DNA from: Spirochaetaceae bacterium
GTDB lineage: Bacteria; Spirochaetota; Spirochaetia; Treponematales; Breznakiellaceae
DNA length: 63,792 bases
Assembly: GCA_031279015.1 (NCBI GenBank)
Contig: JAITJI010000091.1
Location: 1 to 63,792 of the forward strand
Direction: 5' to 3'
In this document: piece after piece, positions 16,321-25,090 of the stretch
Numbering within the stretch: position 1 is the first letter of the stretch
Layout of the letters: every line of letters starts with the position of its first letter
The notes under the pieces: generated by a model
The model's input: only the letters and a program-made list of their open reading frames with translations
What the model was told of the DNA's origin: nothing
The model's database searches: none
Translations under genes and position numbers: made by a program

Positions 16321-17688
16321 ATGAGTGAAGCCTTTGATTTTACCATTGAACAGTTGGGCAAGCCCGGTATTCCTTCGCCCATAACCATGTCAAAGATACA
16401 TGGCGATTTTATTGCGAATTATGTGACCGAAGAAGAATATGTCCGGTTAAACCCGCGGATATCTCTGGGGGAACAGAAGCCGGTTGAACGGAGTCAGGTG
16501 TTTGAAGCCGCCGGTCCCAGGGAATTCATCTATTTTATGCCCAAACACGTACATGCGGGAATCGTAAGCTGCGGCGGCCTCTGCCCGGGGATCAACGATG
16601 TGATTAGGGCGGTGGTTCGCTGCCTCTGGTACCGTTATGGGGTCAGGCGGATATCGGGGATCCGTTACGGTTATAAGGGTTTTTTGCCGGAGTATCAGTT
16701 TAATATCAAGGAACTGACTCCCGATGTGGTAGACGATATCCACAAGATCGGGGGCACGGTCCTGGGAAGCGCCCGGGGGGGCGGTAAAGAGGTGTCCAAG
16801 ATCGTGGACGCCATTGAGCAGCTTAACCTCAACGTGCTCTTTACCATTGGCGGCGACGGGACTCAGAAAGGCTCCCTGGAGATAGCCGATGAAATCGTCA
16901 AACGGAAGCTCAAGGTTGCCATGATCGGGATTCCGAAAACCGTGGATAACGATTTTCAGTTTATTCAAAAATCCTTCGGCTTTGACACCGCGGTGGCTAA
17001 GGCGGTGGAGGTGGTAACCGCCGCCCACATGGAGGCCAATTCCCAGATCAACGGTATCGGCCTGGTAAAGGTAATGGGCCGGGATTCGGGTTTTATCGCC
17101 ACCCATACGGCTTTGGCCAGCCATGAGGTTAACTTTGTCCTCATTCCCGAGGTCCCCTTTGAAATTGACGGTCCCAACGGCTTCCTGCACCATCTGGAAG
17201 AGCGGATCAGGCGGCGGAAACACGCGGTTATCCTGGTAGCCGAAGGCGCGCTTCAGGATCAGCTGAGAAGGGAGGTCAAACAGGATGCCGGCGGAAACCT
17301 CAAGATGGTTGATGTGGGAACCTTCCTCAAGGATCGGATCCAGGAGTATTTTGACGCTAAGGAAATCGAGATCAACCTGAAGTACATCGATCCCAGCTAC
17401 ATGATCCGCTCGGCTCCGGCGGAGCCCAGCGATTCGATCTACTGCGAACGTCTGGGGAACGCGGCGGCTCATGCGGCCATGGCGGGGAAAACCAAGGTGC
17501 TCATCGGCCTGGTAAACAACGAATTTGTACACCTGCCTATGCGGGTTGCCGTTTCTCAGCGCAGCAAGGTTGATCCTGAGGGGAATCTCTGGCGGGACAC
17601 CCTGGACGCCACACATCAGCCTATCCTGATGGTAAACAACCCCATGGGCAACATCTTTGGTACTGAAGATGATCTGATGGACAGGTGA
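16321..17688 (+). CDS. pfkA: 6-phosphofructokinase, TP0108-like clade (predicted ATP-dependent)
   Basis: A 455-residue member of the PFK-A superfamily, longer than E. coli PfkA by an N-terminal ~75 residues. It phosphorylates fructose 6-phosphate in glycolysis. The nucleotide loop reads GGDGT (G180) and the catalytic segment PKTVDND (K206); MGRDSGF binds substrate. In the family, Gly at the first site goes with ATP and Asp with PPi, while Lys at the second is typical of PPi enzymes. The Gly plus Lys pair is found in the trypanosomatid ATP-PFK. ATP use is therefore the better guess but needs assay. Confidence 0.88.
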   Translation: MSEAFDFTIEQLGKPGIPSPITMSKIHGDFIANYVTEEEYVRLNPRISLGEQKPVERSQVFEAAGPREFIYFMPKHVHAGIVSCGGLCPGINDVIRAVVRCLWYRYGVRRISGIRYGYKGFLPEYQFNIKELTPDVVDDIHKIGGTVLGSARGGGKEVSKIVDAIEQLNLNVLFTIGGDGTQKGSLEIADEIVKRKLKVAMIGIPKTVDNDFQFIQKSFGFDTAVAKAVEVVTAAHMEANSQINGIGLVKVMGRDSGFIATHTALASHEVNFVLIPEVPFEIDGPNGFLHHLEERIRRRKHAVILVAEGALQDQLRREVKQDAGGNLKMVDVGTFLKDRIQEYFDAKEIEINLKYIDPSYMIRSAPAEPSDSIYCERLGNAAAHAAMAGKTKVLIGLVNNEFVHLPMRVAVSQRSKVDPEGNLWRDTLDATHQPILMVNNPMGNIFGTEDDLMDR

Positions 17689-17740
17689 CGGGGCTGTCCG
17701 CCCTTTCCATGGGGATGATAGGCATCGTTTGGGGGACAGA

Positions 17741-18583
17741 ATGCCGGATCAAAGGGAAGCCATCCGTGACATGGCCCTGGGGGCGGGTTTTATCAGGGCG
17801 CGGTTTTTTTCGCCCTTTGATCCCGGTCCGGCATCCCTCCTGGTTGTTGCCCTGCCCTACGGCAATGCGGAAGACGGAGCCGGGGAGCAGGATGTCCCGG
17901 TTTATGCGGGCCGTATTGCCCCCTTTGCCCGGAGGAACTACTACCGGGAGGCGGTGAAGCGGCTCAAGACCCTTGCCGCGGAACTGCGGGGCGGGGGCGG
18001 AAAAAAATCAGATTTCAGAATCTTCTGTAATTCCCGGATACCGGAAAAACCCCTGGCCATAGGATGCGGGCTGGGCGCTCCGGGACGGAACGGGCTGGTT
18101 ATTTCCCCCAAGGGGGGGTCCCTCTTTGTTATCGCCGTCCTGACCCTGCCCATGGCCCTGGAGTGTGACGACCCGGAGGCCTCTTTTGCGCCCTGCAGGA
18201 ACTGTGACCCCGGTGAGCCGCCATGCAAAAGGGCCTGTCCGACCGGGGCCCAACGGGGGGATGGGACCATCGATCTGCAGCGGTGCATCCAGTGGTACGC
18301 TTCAGGAAATGAGGAACGGATACCCGGGGATGTGGCCCGGCGCTGGGGGCGGCGGCTCTACGGGTGTACCGCCTGTCAGGATGCCTGCCCCTGCAACCAC
18401 CCTCCCGTTGCCGGCATTGAAACAGCGGAGGGACCCCTGCCGGCATGGCTTGACTGCCGGGAACTGCTCGTCCAGAGCGACGGGGAGATCAAGGCCCGGT
18501 TTAAGGGTACCGCCATGGGGCTTTCCTGGCTGGGACCGGCGGCCATACGGCGGAATGCGGAAATGGTTGTCGCCGGGTGGTAA
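17741..18583 (+). CDS. QueG-like 4Fe-4S protein (epoxyqueuosine reductase family, short form)
   Basis: About 280 residues, shorter than typical QueG. The QueG pattern is visible: GLGAPGRNGLVISPKGGS, a first ferredoxin cluster CRNCDPGEPPCKRACPTGA, then LQRCIQWYAS and a second cluster YGCTACQDACPCN. QueG uses cobalamin and two 4Fe-4S clusters to make queuosine in tRNA. The first cluster has about four extra residues between its second and third Cys, so the exact reaction is uncertain. ATG 17741 follows GGGGGA; an upstream TTG at 17729 is less likely. Confidence 0.72.
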   Translation: MPDQREAIRDMALGAGFIRARFFSPFDPGPASLLVVALPYGNAEDGAGEQDVPVYAGRIAPFARRNYYREAVKRLKTLAAELRGGGGKKSDFRIFCNSRIPEKPLAIGCGLGAPGRNGLVISPKGGSLFVIAVLTLPMALECDDPEASFAPCRNCDPGEPPCKRACPTGAQRGDGTIDLQRCIQWYASGNEERIPGDVARRWGRRLYGCTACQDACPCNHPPVAGIETAEGPLPAWLDCRELLVQSDGEIKARFKGTAMGLSWLGPAAIRRNAEMVVAGW

Positions 18584-18625
18584 AGGCTGGTCCGTGTCCG
18601 GTTCCTGCAATGCCCGCCCGGAGGC

Positions 18626-19453
18626 TCAAAAGGGATTGTAAAACCGGTTGCCGTCTCTAAAGGTAAACCACATGCCCAGGGCAAAGAGGGCCGCCGACAG
18701 GATCAGTACCAGCGCATCCGCGGCGGTGAAGGAACGGGAGGCATACCAGGTGCGGCGTTTGTATTTTCCAAAACTCCGCAGTTCCATGGCGTGACTCACC
18801 ACGTCGATACGGTCCAGGGAGGAGAACACCAGAGGCAGGAGTATGGCCGCGGTTCCCCGGAGGCGCTTTATCCAGGACACCTTTCGGGAGAGTTCGATAC
18901 CCCGGGCCTGCTGGGCCTGGGATATGTTTTCGTAGTCCCGCTGTACATCGGGGATGTACCGCAGGGCAAGGCTCACCGCATAGGCAATGGTGTAGGGTAC
19001 CCCGATGCGGTTCAGGGAGGCGGCGAATTCACTGGGGTTGGTGGTGACGATGAGGAGGAGCGCCGCAGGGGTGATCATGGAATATTTAAGGAGAATGTTG
19101 AATTCGTAGAAAAGCTGCTCCGCCGTCAGGGTGAAGCGGCCTTTCCCCTCAAAGATGATATGCCGGGAACCGTAAATGACAACTCCCTGTTCGGGAGCAA
19201 AGATGTATATGGTAACAAGGTTGAGGAGCATAAAGAGGAAAAGCATCTTAAAGATGAAGGATACCTCCCGAATCCGGGTTCCCGAAAGGATAAACATAAG
19301 GATCCCTATTGCGGTCATGATCAGCATGATCCGGGTGTCATAACCGGCCATTGCCAAAACCGACCAGAGGAGAAAGACGATCAGCTTGGTTGCCCCGGAC
19401 AGGGCGTGGATGGGGGAGCGTCTTTCTATGTAGGCAAGCATAAACCGGTTCAT
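18626..19453 (-). CDS. ecfT: ECF transporter transmembrane component EcfT
   Basis: A 275-residue membrane protein with five to six helices. It carries the two Arg-containing coupling motifs that contact the ATPases, QARGIE (about 180) and HAMELRSFG. EcfT links the substrate-binding S component to ATP hydrolysis. Its start overlaps the ATPase gene by 4 bp (ATGA), so the two are translationally coupled. Confidence 0.92.
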   Translation of the reverse strand: MNRFMLAYIERRSPIHALSGATKLIVFLLWSVLAMAGYDTRIMLIMTAIGILMFILSGTRIREVSFIFKMLFLFMLLNLVTIYIFAPEQGVVIYGSRHIIFEGKGRFTLTAEQLFYEFNILLKYSMITPAALLLIVTTNPSEFAASLNRIGVPYTIAYAVSLALRYIPDVQRDYENISQAQQARGIELSRKVSWIKRLRGTAAILLPLVFSSLDRIDVVSHAMELRSFGKYKRRTWYASRSFTAADALVLILSAALFALGMWFTFRDGNRFYNPF

Positions 19454-21234
19454 AAGGGGGATGCCTTCCGCCGGGAGTCTTCGTAGTTGATGAAATGCCT
19501 GACAAAAGCCCGGGGATCCGTAATCTCCGCCCGGAGAGCCAGATCGTAGAGGGATGTCCGTTTCAGACTCGCCGCTTCAACCAGGCTGTCGTCGGTGAGG
19601 ATCTCCGCCGGGAGCCCGGAGGCCAGAAGCTTCCCCCCCGCCAGAACCAGGGCCCGGTGGGTATACTCCAGCATCAGGTGCATATCGTGGGTGACAAGGA
19701 GAAAGCTCAGCCCCTGTTCACGGTTGAGTTTTTGCAGAAACTCCATGATGTCCGAGTAGTGACGGTGATCCTGTCCTGCGGTCGGTTCGTCCAGGATGAG
19801 CAGGGATACTCCCATCACCAGGATTGAGGCGATGGTGAGCCGCTTCTTCTGTCCAAAACTCAGGGCGCTCACCGGCCAGTTCCGGAAGGAGTAGAGGCCG
19901 CAGATACTGAAAACCTCCCCGACCCGTTCCCGGATCTCCTGCTCATCGATCCCCCGGGCCCGCAACCCCAGGGCCGCCTCGTCAAAGATCAGCGAATGGG
20001 AGATCATCTGGTTGGGGTTTTGCATCACGTACCCTATCCGTTCGGCCCGTTCCTTGATGGAGAGGCCCGTCAGATCCTGTCCCCCAAACCGGATCGACCC
20101 GGAAACGGGCTGATTAAAACCGCAGATGAGTTTTGCCAGAGTAGACTTTCCCACTCCGTTTTTTCCCACCAGGCTTACACATTCGCCCTTTGCCAGGGTA
20201 AAGGAGACCCCCTCAAGCACAGGCCGTTTTTCAAGATCCCGGGGATAATAGAAGTCCAGGTCCCGGACTTCCAGCAGCGCCGGCCGGTGTTCCTCCGGGG
20301 CAGGGACCGGCAGGCTGTCCGCCCAGTTGCCAAGCCGCTGCCGGTCAAATTGAATGGTTTGTACCGATTCGGGCTGCATCTCGGGACGAATTTCAATACC
20401 GGCGTAACGAAGCGCGCTGAGGTAGAGGGGTTCCCGGATACCGGTTTTCCGCAGAACATCCTTCGCCAGAAGTTCCGCCGGCGGCAGGTCGGCGATGATC
20501 CGGCCTTCGGCTATCACCACGATCCGGTCCACCGGCCGGTGGAGCGCATCCTCCAGACGGTGCTCTACGATGATCACCGTTTTCCCCGTCTCCCGGTGGA
20601 GGGTGTCGATGAGTTCTATGGCTTCCTGCCCGGCGGCAGGATCGAGGTTTGCCAGGGGTTCATCAAAGAGGAGAATCTCCACCGCGTCTATCAGGACCCC
20701 GGCGATGGAGACCCGCTGCTTCTGCCCTCCGGAGAGGTCCTGCGGGGCCTTGCCAAGATGGTCCTCTATCCGGACAAGCCGGGCCGCCTCTATGACCCGG
20801 CGGTGTATCTCTCCGGTGGGAATACAGTCGTTTTCAGCGGCAAAGGCAATATCCTCCCCGGCGCTGAGCCCCACAAACTGACCATCGGTATCCTGCAATA
20901 CCGTTCCCACCTTCTTTGATATGTCAAAGATGCCCAGACTTCCTGTTTCCTTCCCCAGGAGGGAAAGGGAACCTTCCCTCTTGCCGCTGAATGCATGGGG
21001 AATAAGCCCGTTAATACAGTGGACCAGGGTAGACTTCCCCGATCCTGAAGGTCCCAGAATGAGTATCTTTTCACCCCGTCTAACCGACAACCGTATATCG
21101 TACAGGGTTGGTTCGATCTGGGCCTTGTAGGTAAAGGTAAAATCATCAAAGGACAGTACCGGAATTTGAGCGGGACCCTGCGAATCAACAGGAGAGAAGG
21201 CGGGGGAGGTTTTTTTGTTATCGTAACTACTCAC
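19450..21234 (-). CDS. ECF transporter fused double ATPase (EcfA-EcfA')
   Basis: 594 residues with two complete ABC ATPase domains in one chain. Domain 1 (about 27-260) has GPSGSGKST, signature LSGGQKQR and LLFDEPLANLD; domain 2 (about 320-550) has GKNGVGKST, signature ALSFGQKKR and LILDEPTAGQD. The second signature has F in place of the usual SGG. It energises vitamin or metal uptake with EcfT and the S component. The start is a GTG at 21234, as no ATG fits; the ribosome site is weak. Confidence 0.9.
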   Translation of the reverse strand: MSSYDNKKTSPAFSPVDSQGPAQIPVLSFDDFTFTYKAQIEPTLYDIRLSVRRGEKILILGPSGSGKSTLVHCINGLIPHAFSGKREGSLSLLGKETGSLGIFDISKKVGTVLQDTDGQFVGLSAGEDIAFAAENDCIPTGEIHRRVIEAARLVRIEDHLGKAPQDLSGGQKQRVSIAGVLIDAVEILLFDEPLANLDPAAGQEAIELIDTLHRETGKTVIIVEHRLEDALHRPVDRIVVIAEGRIIADLPPAELLAKDVLRKTGIREPLYLSALRYAGIEIRPEMQPESVQTIQFDRQRLGNWADSLPVPAPEEHRPALLEVRDLDFYYPRDLEKRPVLEGVSFTLAKGECVSLVGKNGVGKSTLAKLICGFNQPVSGSIRFGGQDLTGLSIKERAERIGYVMQNPNQMISHSLIFDEAALGLRARGIDEQEIRERVGEVFSICGLYSFRNWPVSALSFGQKKRLTIASILVMGVSLLILDEPTAGQDHRHYSDIMEFLQKLNREQGLSFLLVTHDMHLMLEYTHRALVLAGGKLLASGLPAEILTDDSLVEAASLKRTSLYDLALRAEITDPRAFVRHFINYEDSRRKASPL

Positions 21235-21309
21235 CCTTAGTCCCGCTCCTCTCCGGGTATCCCTTTTAATTTAAATATACACTTTATCCGCCTTACCGGC
21301 AAAGGTTCA

Positions 21310-21861
21310 TCATTCCGCCCTGAGGCTCCCGGCCTTTACCCTCGTCTTGGCATAGCCAAAGGTGAGGATGCTGCCCAGGATAAGCACCACCGCGGCGTTG
21401 AGCCCTCCGGCGACGAGGCCCTGGAGGAACACCTTGTTGGCGGGTTCCTGGTAGATCAGGATGTCCAGAGCAGGGGCAACGCCGAACCATGCAATGATGT
21501 TGGCGGCGATCTGGATCGCGTTGAAAACAAGGCAGTTTTTCAGGCCGAATTCGCCCTCTTCTATTTTATAGAGCTTCCAGAAGAGACCGATCAGGAGACC
21601 ATAGAGGGCATCGGCAATGACCCAGCTCCACCAAACCCCTCCCCAGGTGAGGTCCGTCAAAGTATGGCCGATAAAGCCGATGAGAAACCCTGCGATGGGA
21701 CCGAAAAGGGCTCCAAAGACGGTCAGAATCGCTGAAGCCAGATTCAGGTTGGTATTGGGAACCCCTGAAGGAATGGCCACAAAGCGCATCAGTACAAATA
21801 CAAGGGCGGAACCGATTCCAATCGCCACCACCGTTCTAACGGAGAGAATTTTTTTACCCAT
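21310..21861 (-). CDS. ECF transporter S component (substrate binding), substrate unknown
   Basis: A protein of about 183 residues with six hydrophobic helices, beginning with [20 protein letters not shown] and the motif [15 protein letters not shown], then [19 protein letters not shown]. This resembles the UPF0397 type of S component. S components define specificity (vitamins, Ni/Co, other cofactors), but no biosynthetic gene or recognisable riboswitch is nearby to name the ligand. AGGAGG lies 10 bp before ATG 21861; a TTG at 21867 is an alternative start. It heads the S-A-T operon. Confidence 0.85.
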   Translation of the reverse strand: MGKKILSVRTVVAIGIGSALVFVLMRFVAIPSGVPNTNLNLASAILTVFGALFGPIAGFLIGFIGHTLTDLTWGGVWWSWVIADALYGLLIGLFWKLYKIEEGEFGLKNCLVFNAIQIAANIIAWFGVAPALDILIYQEPANKVFLQGLVAGGLNAAVVLILGSILTFGYAKTRVKAGSLRAE

Positions 21862-21893
21862 GTTCAAATGTCCTCCTTAAATTCATTTTTTTT

Positions 21894-21923
21894 ATTATAC
21901 TACATCTTTTTAATGATGTGCAA
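21894..21923 (-). promoter_or_regulatory. Promoter of the ECF transporter operon
   Basis: On the minus strand, TTGCAC (21923-21918), 18 bp, a perfect TATAAT (21899-21894). The leader is about 25 nt and contains AGGAGG. There is no room for a riboswitch between this promoter and the gene. Confidence 0.6.
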
Positions 21924-22071
21924 TAGTCCTAAAAATCATAGAGGAATAATAGGATAAATCCATTCAAAAAAATCCAGGAACAACTGATCCCGGTCTTTCC
22001 TGTTGTTTTTTCTCCTTCAAGTAAAGCGAATCCTCTGCTTCTGCCCGTATATAGAGAGGAGGCAATCTACG

Positions 22072-23760
22072 ATGAAGGAATTTGAGACCCCTCCGGAAGA
22101 ACAGCCCGGAACACTCCCCGATCCCCTGACCCGGACGGCGAAGGAACTTTTTGGTCTTTCCTACCTTTTCCCCTATCAGCGTCTGGTAGTGGCAAACATC
22201 CTGGAAGCGGCTGCGGCGGCAGGACATCCGATCCATTGGCCCCGGACCGGCGGGCCGGTATCGGCGGAAGATCCACCGGCAGGGCCCTCAGCCGGACCAT
22301 TAGCGGAGGATTGGGAGGATTCGTCCGGCGGGGATTGGATCGGTGAAGACGGGGAGGGTAGGGGCCGGCAGATCGTGATCCTGCCTACAGGGGCGGGGAA
22401 GTCCCTCTGTTTTCAGCTTCCCGCCATGCTGCTTGATGGGCCGACTCTGGTGATCTACCCCATTCTCTCCCTGATGGCCGATCAGGAACGGCGACTCCGG
22501 GAACGGGGTTTTACCCCGGTGATCCTCCGGGGAGGTCAGAGCCGGGAGGAACGGGACCGTATCTGGGAAAAGCTCCAATCCGGGGAAAGCCGTTTTATCA
22601 TCGCCAATCCGGAAACGCTCCTCACCCCCGGGGTGCTCAACCGGTTGGGAGAAACAGGCATTGTCCATGTGGTGATCGATGAAGCCCACTGCGTCAGCGA
22701 ATGGGGTGAAAGTTTCCGTCCGGCCTATACGGAGATCCGCAGGATAATAGAAGCGGCCGGAACAGGGGTTTTGGGAAACCCGGGACTGAAGGATCTCCTG
22801 GTAACCGCCTTTACCGCCACCGCTTCGGCCCCTGTACTTGAGAAGATCGAAGGGTACATCTTTGGGGGCATGGGCGCCCACCGGATAATCGGGAACCCGG
22901 ACCGGAGTAATATCAGTTATGCCGCCCGGGGCTGTTTACTCCGGGACCTGGCGGTTCGGGATCTCCTCAGGACAAACCCGCTGCCCGCCATCGTGTTCTG
23001 TTCCTCCCGGCCAGGTACGGAAAAGCTCGCCCGGTACCTGAGGAGTGAACTGGCCGGTCCTGAGGGTTCCCCGGAGATTCGGTTTTACCATGCCGGTTTA
23101 AGCCGGGAAGAAAAAACCGGAATTGAAACCTGGTTTTTTAACAATCCCCGGGGGATCCTCATATCCACCTGCGCCTATGGAATGGGGGTTGACAAGGCGG
23201 ATATCCGGACGGTGATCCACCGGGATTGTCCCCCATCGGTGGAGGCCTATCTGCAGGAATCGGGCCGGGCCGGCAGGGACGGCCTCCTCTCCCGGGCGAT
23301 TCTCCTCTGGGGACCCGATGACGAAGGAGCCCTGAAACGGGCTAAATCCGCCGAGGATAGAGAACGGCTCCTGAGTCTTATGCAATACGCCCGGAATACC
23401 CGGGACTGCCGCCGGCAGGCCCTCATCGCCTTGCTCAACTATGAAGGGAACGGTGAAAGCCCCGAATCGGACTGCTGTGATGTCTGCGAAGGCAGGGCCA
23501 GGGATCAGATCCGGGAACTCCCCGGCCTTACCGGCTTTTTCCAGGCCAACCGGCGGCGATACACCTTTGCCGAGGCGGTCCGGGTCTTATCCCGTTCGGA
23601 AACCATAGACTGGTCCGATGAAGATGTTAAAAGGGTGATAAAACAACTTTTACGGTACGGAGAAATACGGGTATTAAAGAATATTTTATGGAAGAATAGG
23701 TTGGCCCCGGGCAGCCGCCGTTCCCGAACCATGGCCCTTCTTGCCGATCCTCCCCCGTGA
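22072..23760 (+). CDS. recQ: RecQ-family DEAH helicase with an insertion before Walker A
   Basis: A 562-residue superfamily 2 helicase: Q-motif region (LFPYQRLVVANIL), Walker A LPTGAGKSLCFQLPA, DEAH (VIDEAHCVSEWG), TAFTATAS, and motif VI QESGRAGRDG. A RecQ zinc-binding segment follows (RDCRRQAL...DCCDVCEG). There is no HRDC domain. Between the Q motif and Walker A there is an unusual ~50-residue low-complexity insertion rich in Gly, Pro, Ala, Asp and Glu (about 50-100), where RecQ normally has a few residues. RecQ unwinds 3'-tailed DNA in recombination repair. AGAGGAGG precedes ATG 22072. Confidence 0.9.
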   Translation: MKEFETPPEEQPGTLPDPLTRTAKELFGLSYLFPYQRLVVANILEAAAAAGHPIHWPRTGGPVSAEDPPAGPSAGPLAEDWEDSSGGDWIGEDGEGRGRQIVILPTGAGKSLCFQLPAMLLDGPTLVIYPILSLMADQERRLRERGFTPVILRGGQSREERDRIWEKLQSGESRFIIANPETLLTPGVLNRLGETGIVHVVIDEAHCVSEWGESFRPAYTEIRRIIEAAGTGVLGNPGLKDLLVTAFTATASAPVLEKIEGYIFGGMGAHRIIGNPDRSNISYAARGCLLRDLAVRDLLRTNPLPAIVFCSSRPGTEKLARYLRSELAGPEGSPEIRFYHAGLSREEKTGIETWFFNNPRGILISTCAYGMGVDKADIRTVIHRDCPPSVEAYLQESGRAGRDGLLSRAILLWGPDDEGALKRAKSAEDRERLLSLMQYARNTRDCRRQALIALLNYEGNGESPESDCCDVCEGRARDQIRELPGLTGFFQANRRRYTFAEAVRVLSRSETIDWSDEDVKRVIKQLLRYGEIRVLKNILWKNRLAPGSRRSRTMALLADPPP

Positions 23761-23765
23761 TGCCG

Positions 23766-24029
23766 TTACTCTTCCAGACCAAGTTCATCGTTGCTATTAG
23801 CGTTCCCTGCGGGCAACACCTCCTGGACAGAAGCGGCTTTTTTGTTTTTTGGGGTATTGGTGTCCCTGGGGGGGCTGCGCCGGGAGTTTAAGCGCGCCAC
23901 ATAGGAGACCAGAAAGAAATAGAGGATAACTACCACGGAAGTTACGATCACCTGCCACGATGTGATTACACGGAACAACATTTCCCGTATTTCCTTGCTA
24001 AACATCCGTAACCGACCTCTAGGTTTCAT
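23766..24029 (-). CDS. Small single-pass membrane protein, unknown
   Basis: 87 residues: a basic N-terminus, one membrane helix (about 24-44, VITSWQVIVTSVVVILYFFLV), then a hydrophilic tail that ends acidic. GGGAG lies 7 bp before the ATG, supporting translation. No family is recognised. It is convergent with recQ, with 5 bp between the stops. Confidence 0.6.
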   Translation of the reverse strand: MKPRGRLRMFSKEIREMLFRVITSWQVIVTSVVVILYFFLVSYVARLNSRRSPPRDTNTPKNKKAASVQEVLPAGNANSNDELGLEE

Positions 24030-24157
24030 ATCCGGGCTCCCTGAAAACTTCAGGCCTTAAAGCCCTCTTCAAAACCCGGTATTTGAAAAACCGCTCCGGA
24101 AGCGTCTTCTTTATTTTCGGCGGAAGGGACAGGATAGTTAAATACGGAGGCCCTCCC

Positions 24158-25090
24158 TTACCGGTCCCACAGGGCCTTCAGATCCGCCAGGCTTCGGATG
24201 ACGCCTGTGGGCCGGAGATCCTGAACCAGGGGATTGCCCTGCCTGAGCCGCAGGGATCGGCCGTCCCCCGCAAAGAGCAGGGTTTGGAATCCCAAGGCTG
24301 CGGCGGGGTGGATGTCGTTAAGCATATCGTTGCCCACATAGAGACAGTCTCCGCTGCGGATACCCAGCGCAGTAAGTTGGTCCAGGGCTTTGGCGAAAAG
24401 GCGGGGGGAGGGTTTGGCTTCCCTCAATTCATAGGAATAGAACAGCAGGCGGGGTTCAAAGCCCAGGGCCTCCGGAAGGGCGCCAAAAAAAGCCGCAAAG
24501 AGGAAGGGGGTGTAAAACTGGGCGTTTGAGATGATCCCCAGGCTTAGTCCTGCGGCCCTGAGGGTTTTCAGGATCTCCAAGGCGCCGGGCATGGGGTATA
24601 CGGGGTTGACCGCAAGTTCATAGCGGAGGGCTAATTCCCGGGGATTTACAGCCAGGCCCCTCTCCCGGATAAAGGCCGCCCAGATCTCCTCCGCCCGCAC
24701 CTCGGGCCAGGCTGTCCGTGCGGTCAGTTTTTCCCGGATCTCCCTGACCGCAGACCGGAAGTACGCTTTCAGTTCCCCCAGGACAATGGCTTCACCGATT
24801 CCCGGAAAGGGGGTATCGGGGGTTTCCCGGTTGGTGGAATTTTCCGGAGGACTCCCCCGGTCTCCGGTTCCGGCATTATTACCGGTTTCAATATCCCCGG
24901 CGGCGGAGCTAAAGAGGGTGCCATAGACATCAAAAAGTACCCCCCGGACACCCGCAAAGGGGTTTCTCCCGGATTTTCCCGGACGGTATACCAGGGCTTC
25001 CAGCGCCGGAGGCAAGGGTGGAGGAGGAAGGGGCAGCATGGGGCGGAGGGAATCCCTTATCAGGCTGATTAAACAGGCGGAATCATCCAT
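24158..25090 (-). CDS. HAD-superfamily hydrolase
   Basis: A protein of about 310 residues with the HAD motifs: DVYGTLF (nucleophile Asp), ISNA (motif II), the Lys in REAKPSPRLF, and YVGNDMLNDI. The residue two after the nucleophile is Tyr, as in L-2-haloacid dehalogenases, rather than the Asp of most phosphatases. A ~35-residue variable segment follows motif I. The substrate is unknown. ATG 25090 overlaps the TGA of the upstream glycosyltransferase (TGATG), so translation is probably coupled. Confidence 0.82.
   Translation of the reverse strand: MDDSACLISLIRDSLRPMLPLPPPPLPPALEALVYRPGKSGRNPFAGVRGVLFDVYGTLFSSAAGDIETGNNAGTGDRGSPPENSTNRETPDTPFPGIGEAIVLGELKAYFRSAVREIREKLTARTAWPEVRAEEIWAAFIRERGLAVNPRELALRYELAVNPVYPMPGALEILKTLRAAGLSLGIISNAQFYTPFLFAAFFGALPEALGFEPRLLFYSYELREAKPSPRLFAKALDQLTALGIRSGDCLYVGNDMLNDIHPAAALGFQTLLFAGDGRSLRLRQGNPLVQDLRPTGVIRSLADLKALWDR

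Noticed and set aside
21862-22071. Riboswitch before the ECF operon
   Set aside because: The promoter at 21894-21923 leaves only about 25 nt of leader and no thiamine, cobalamin or folate motif is visible.
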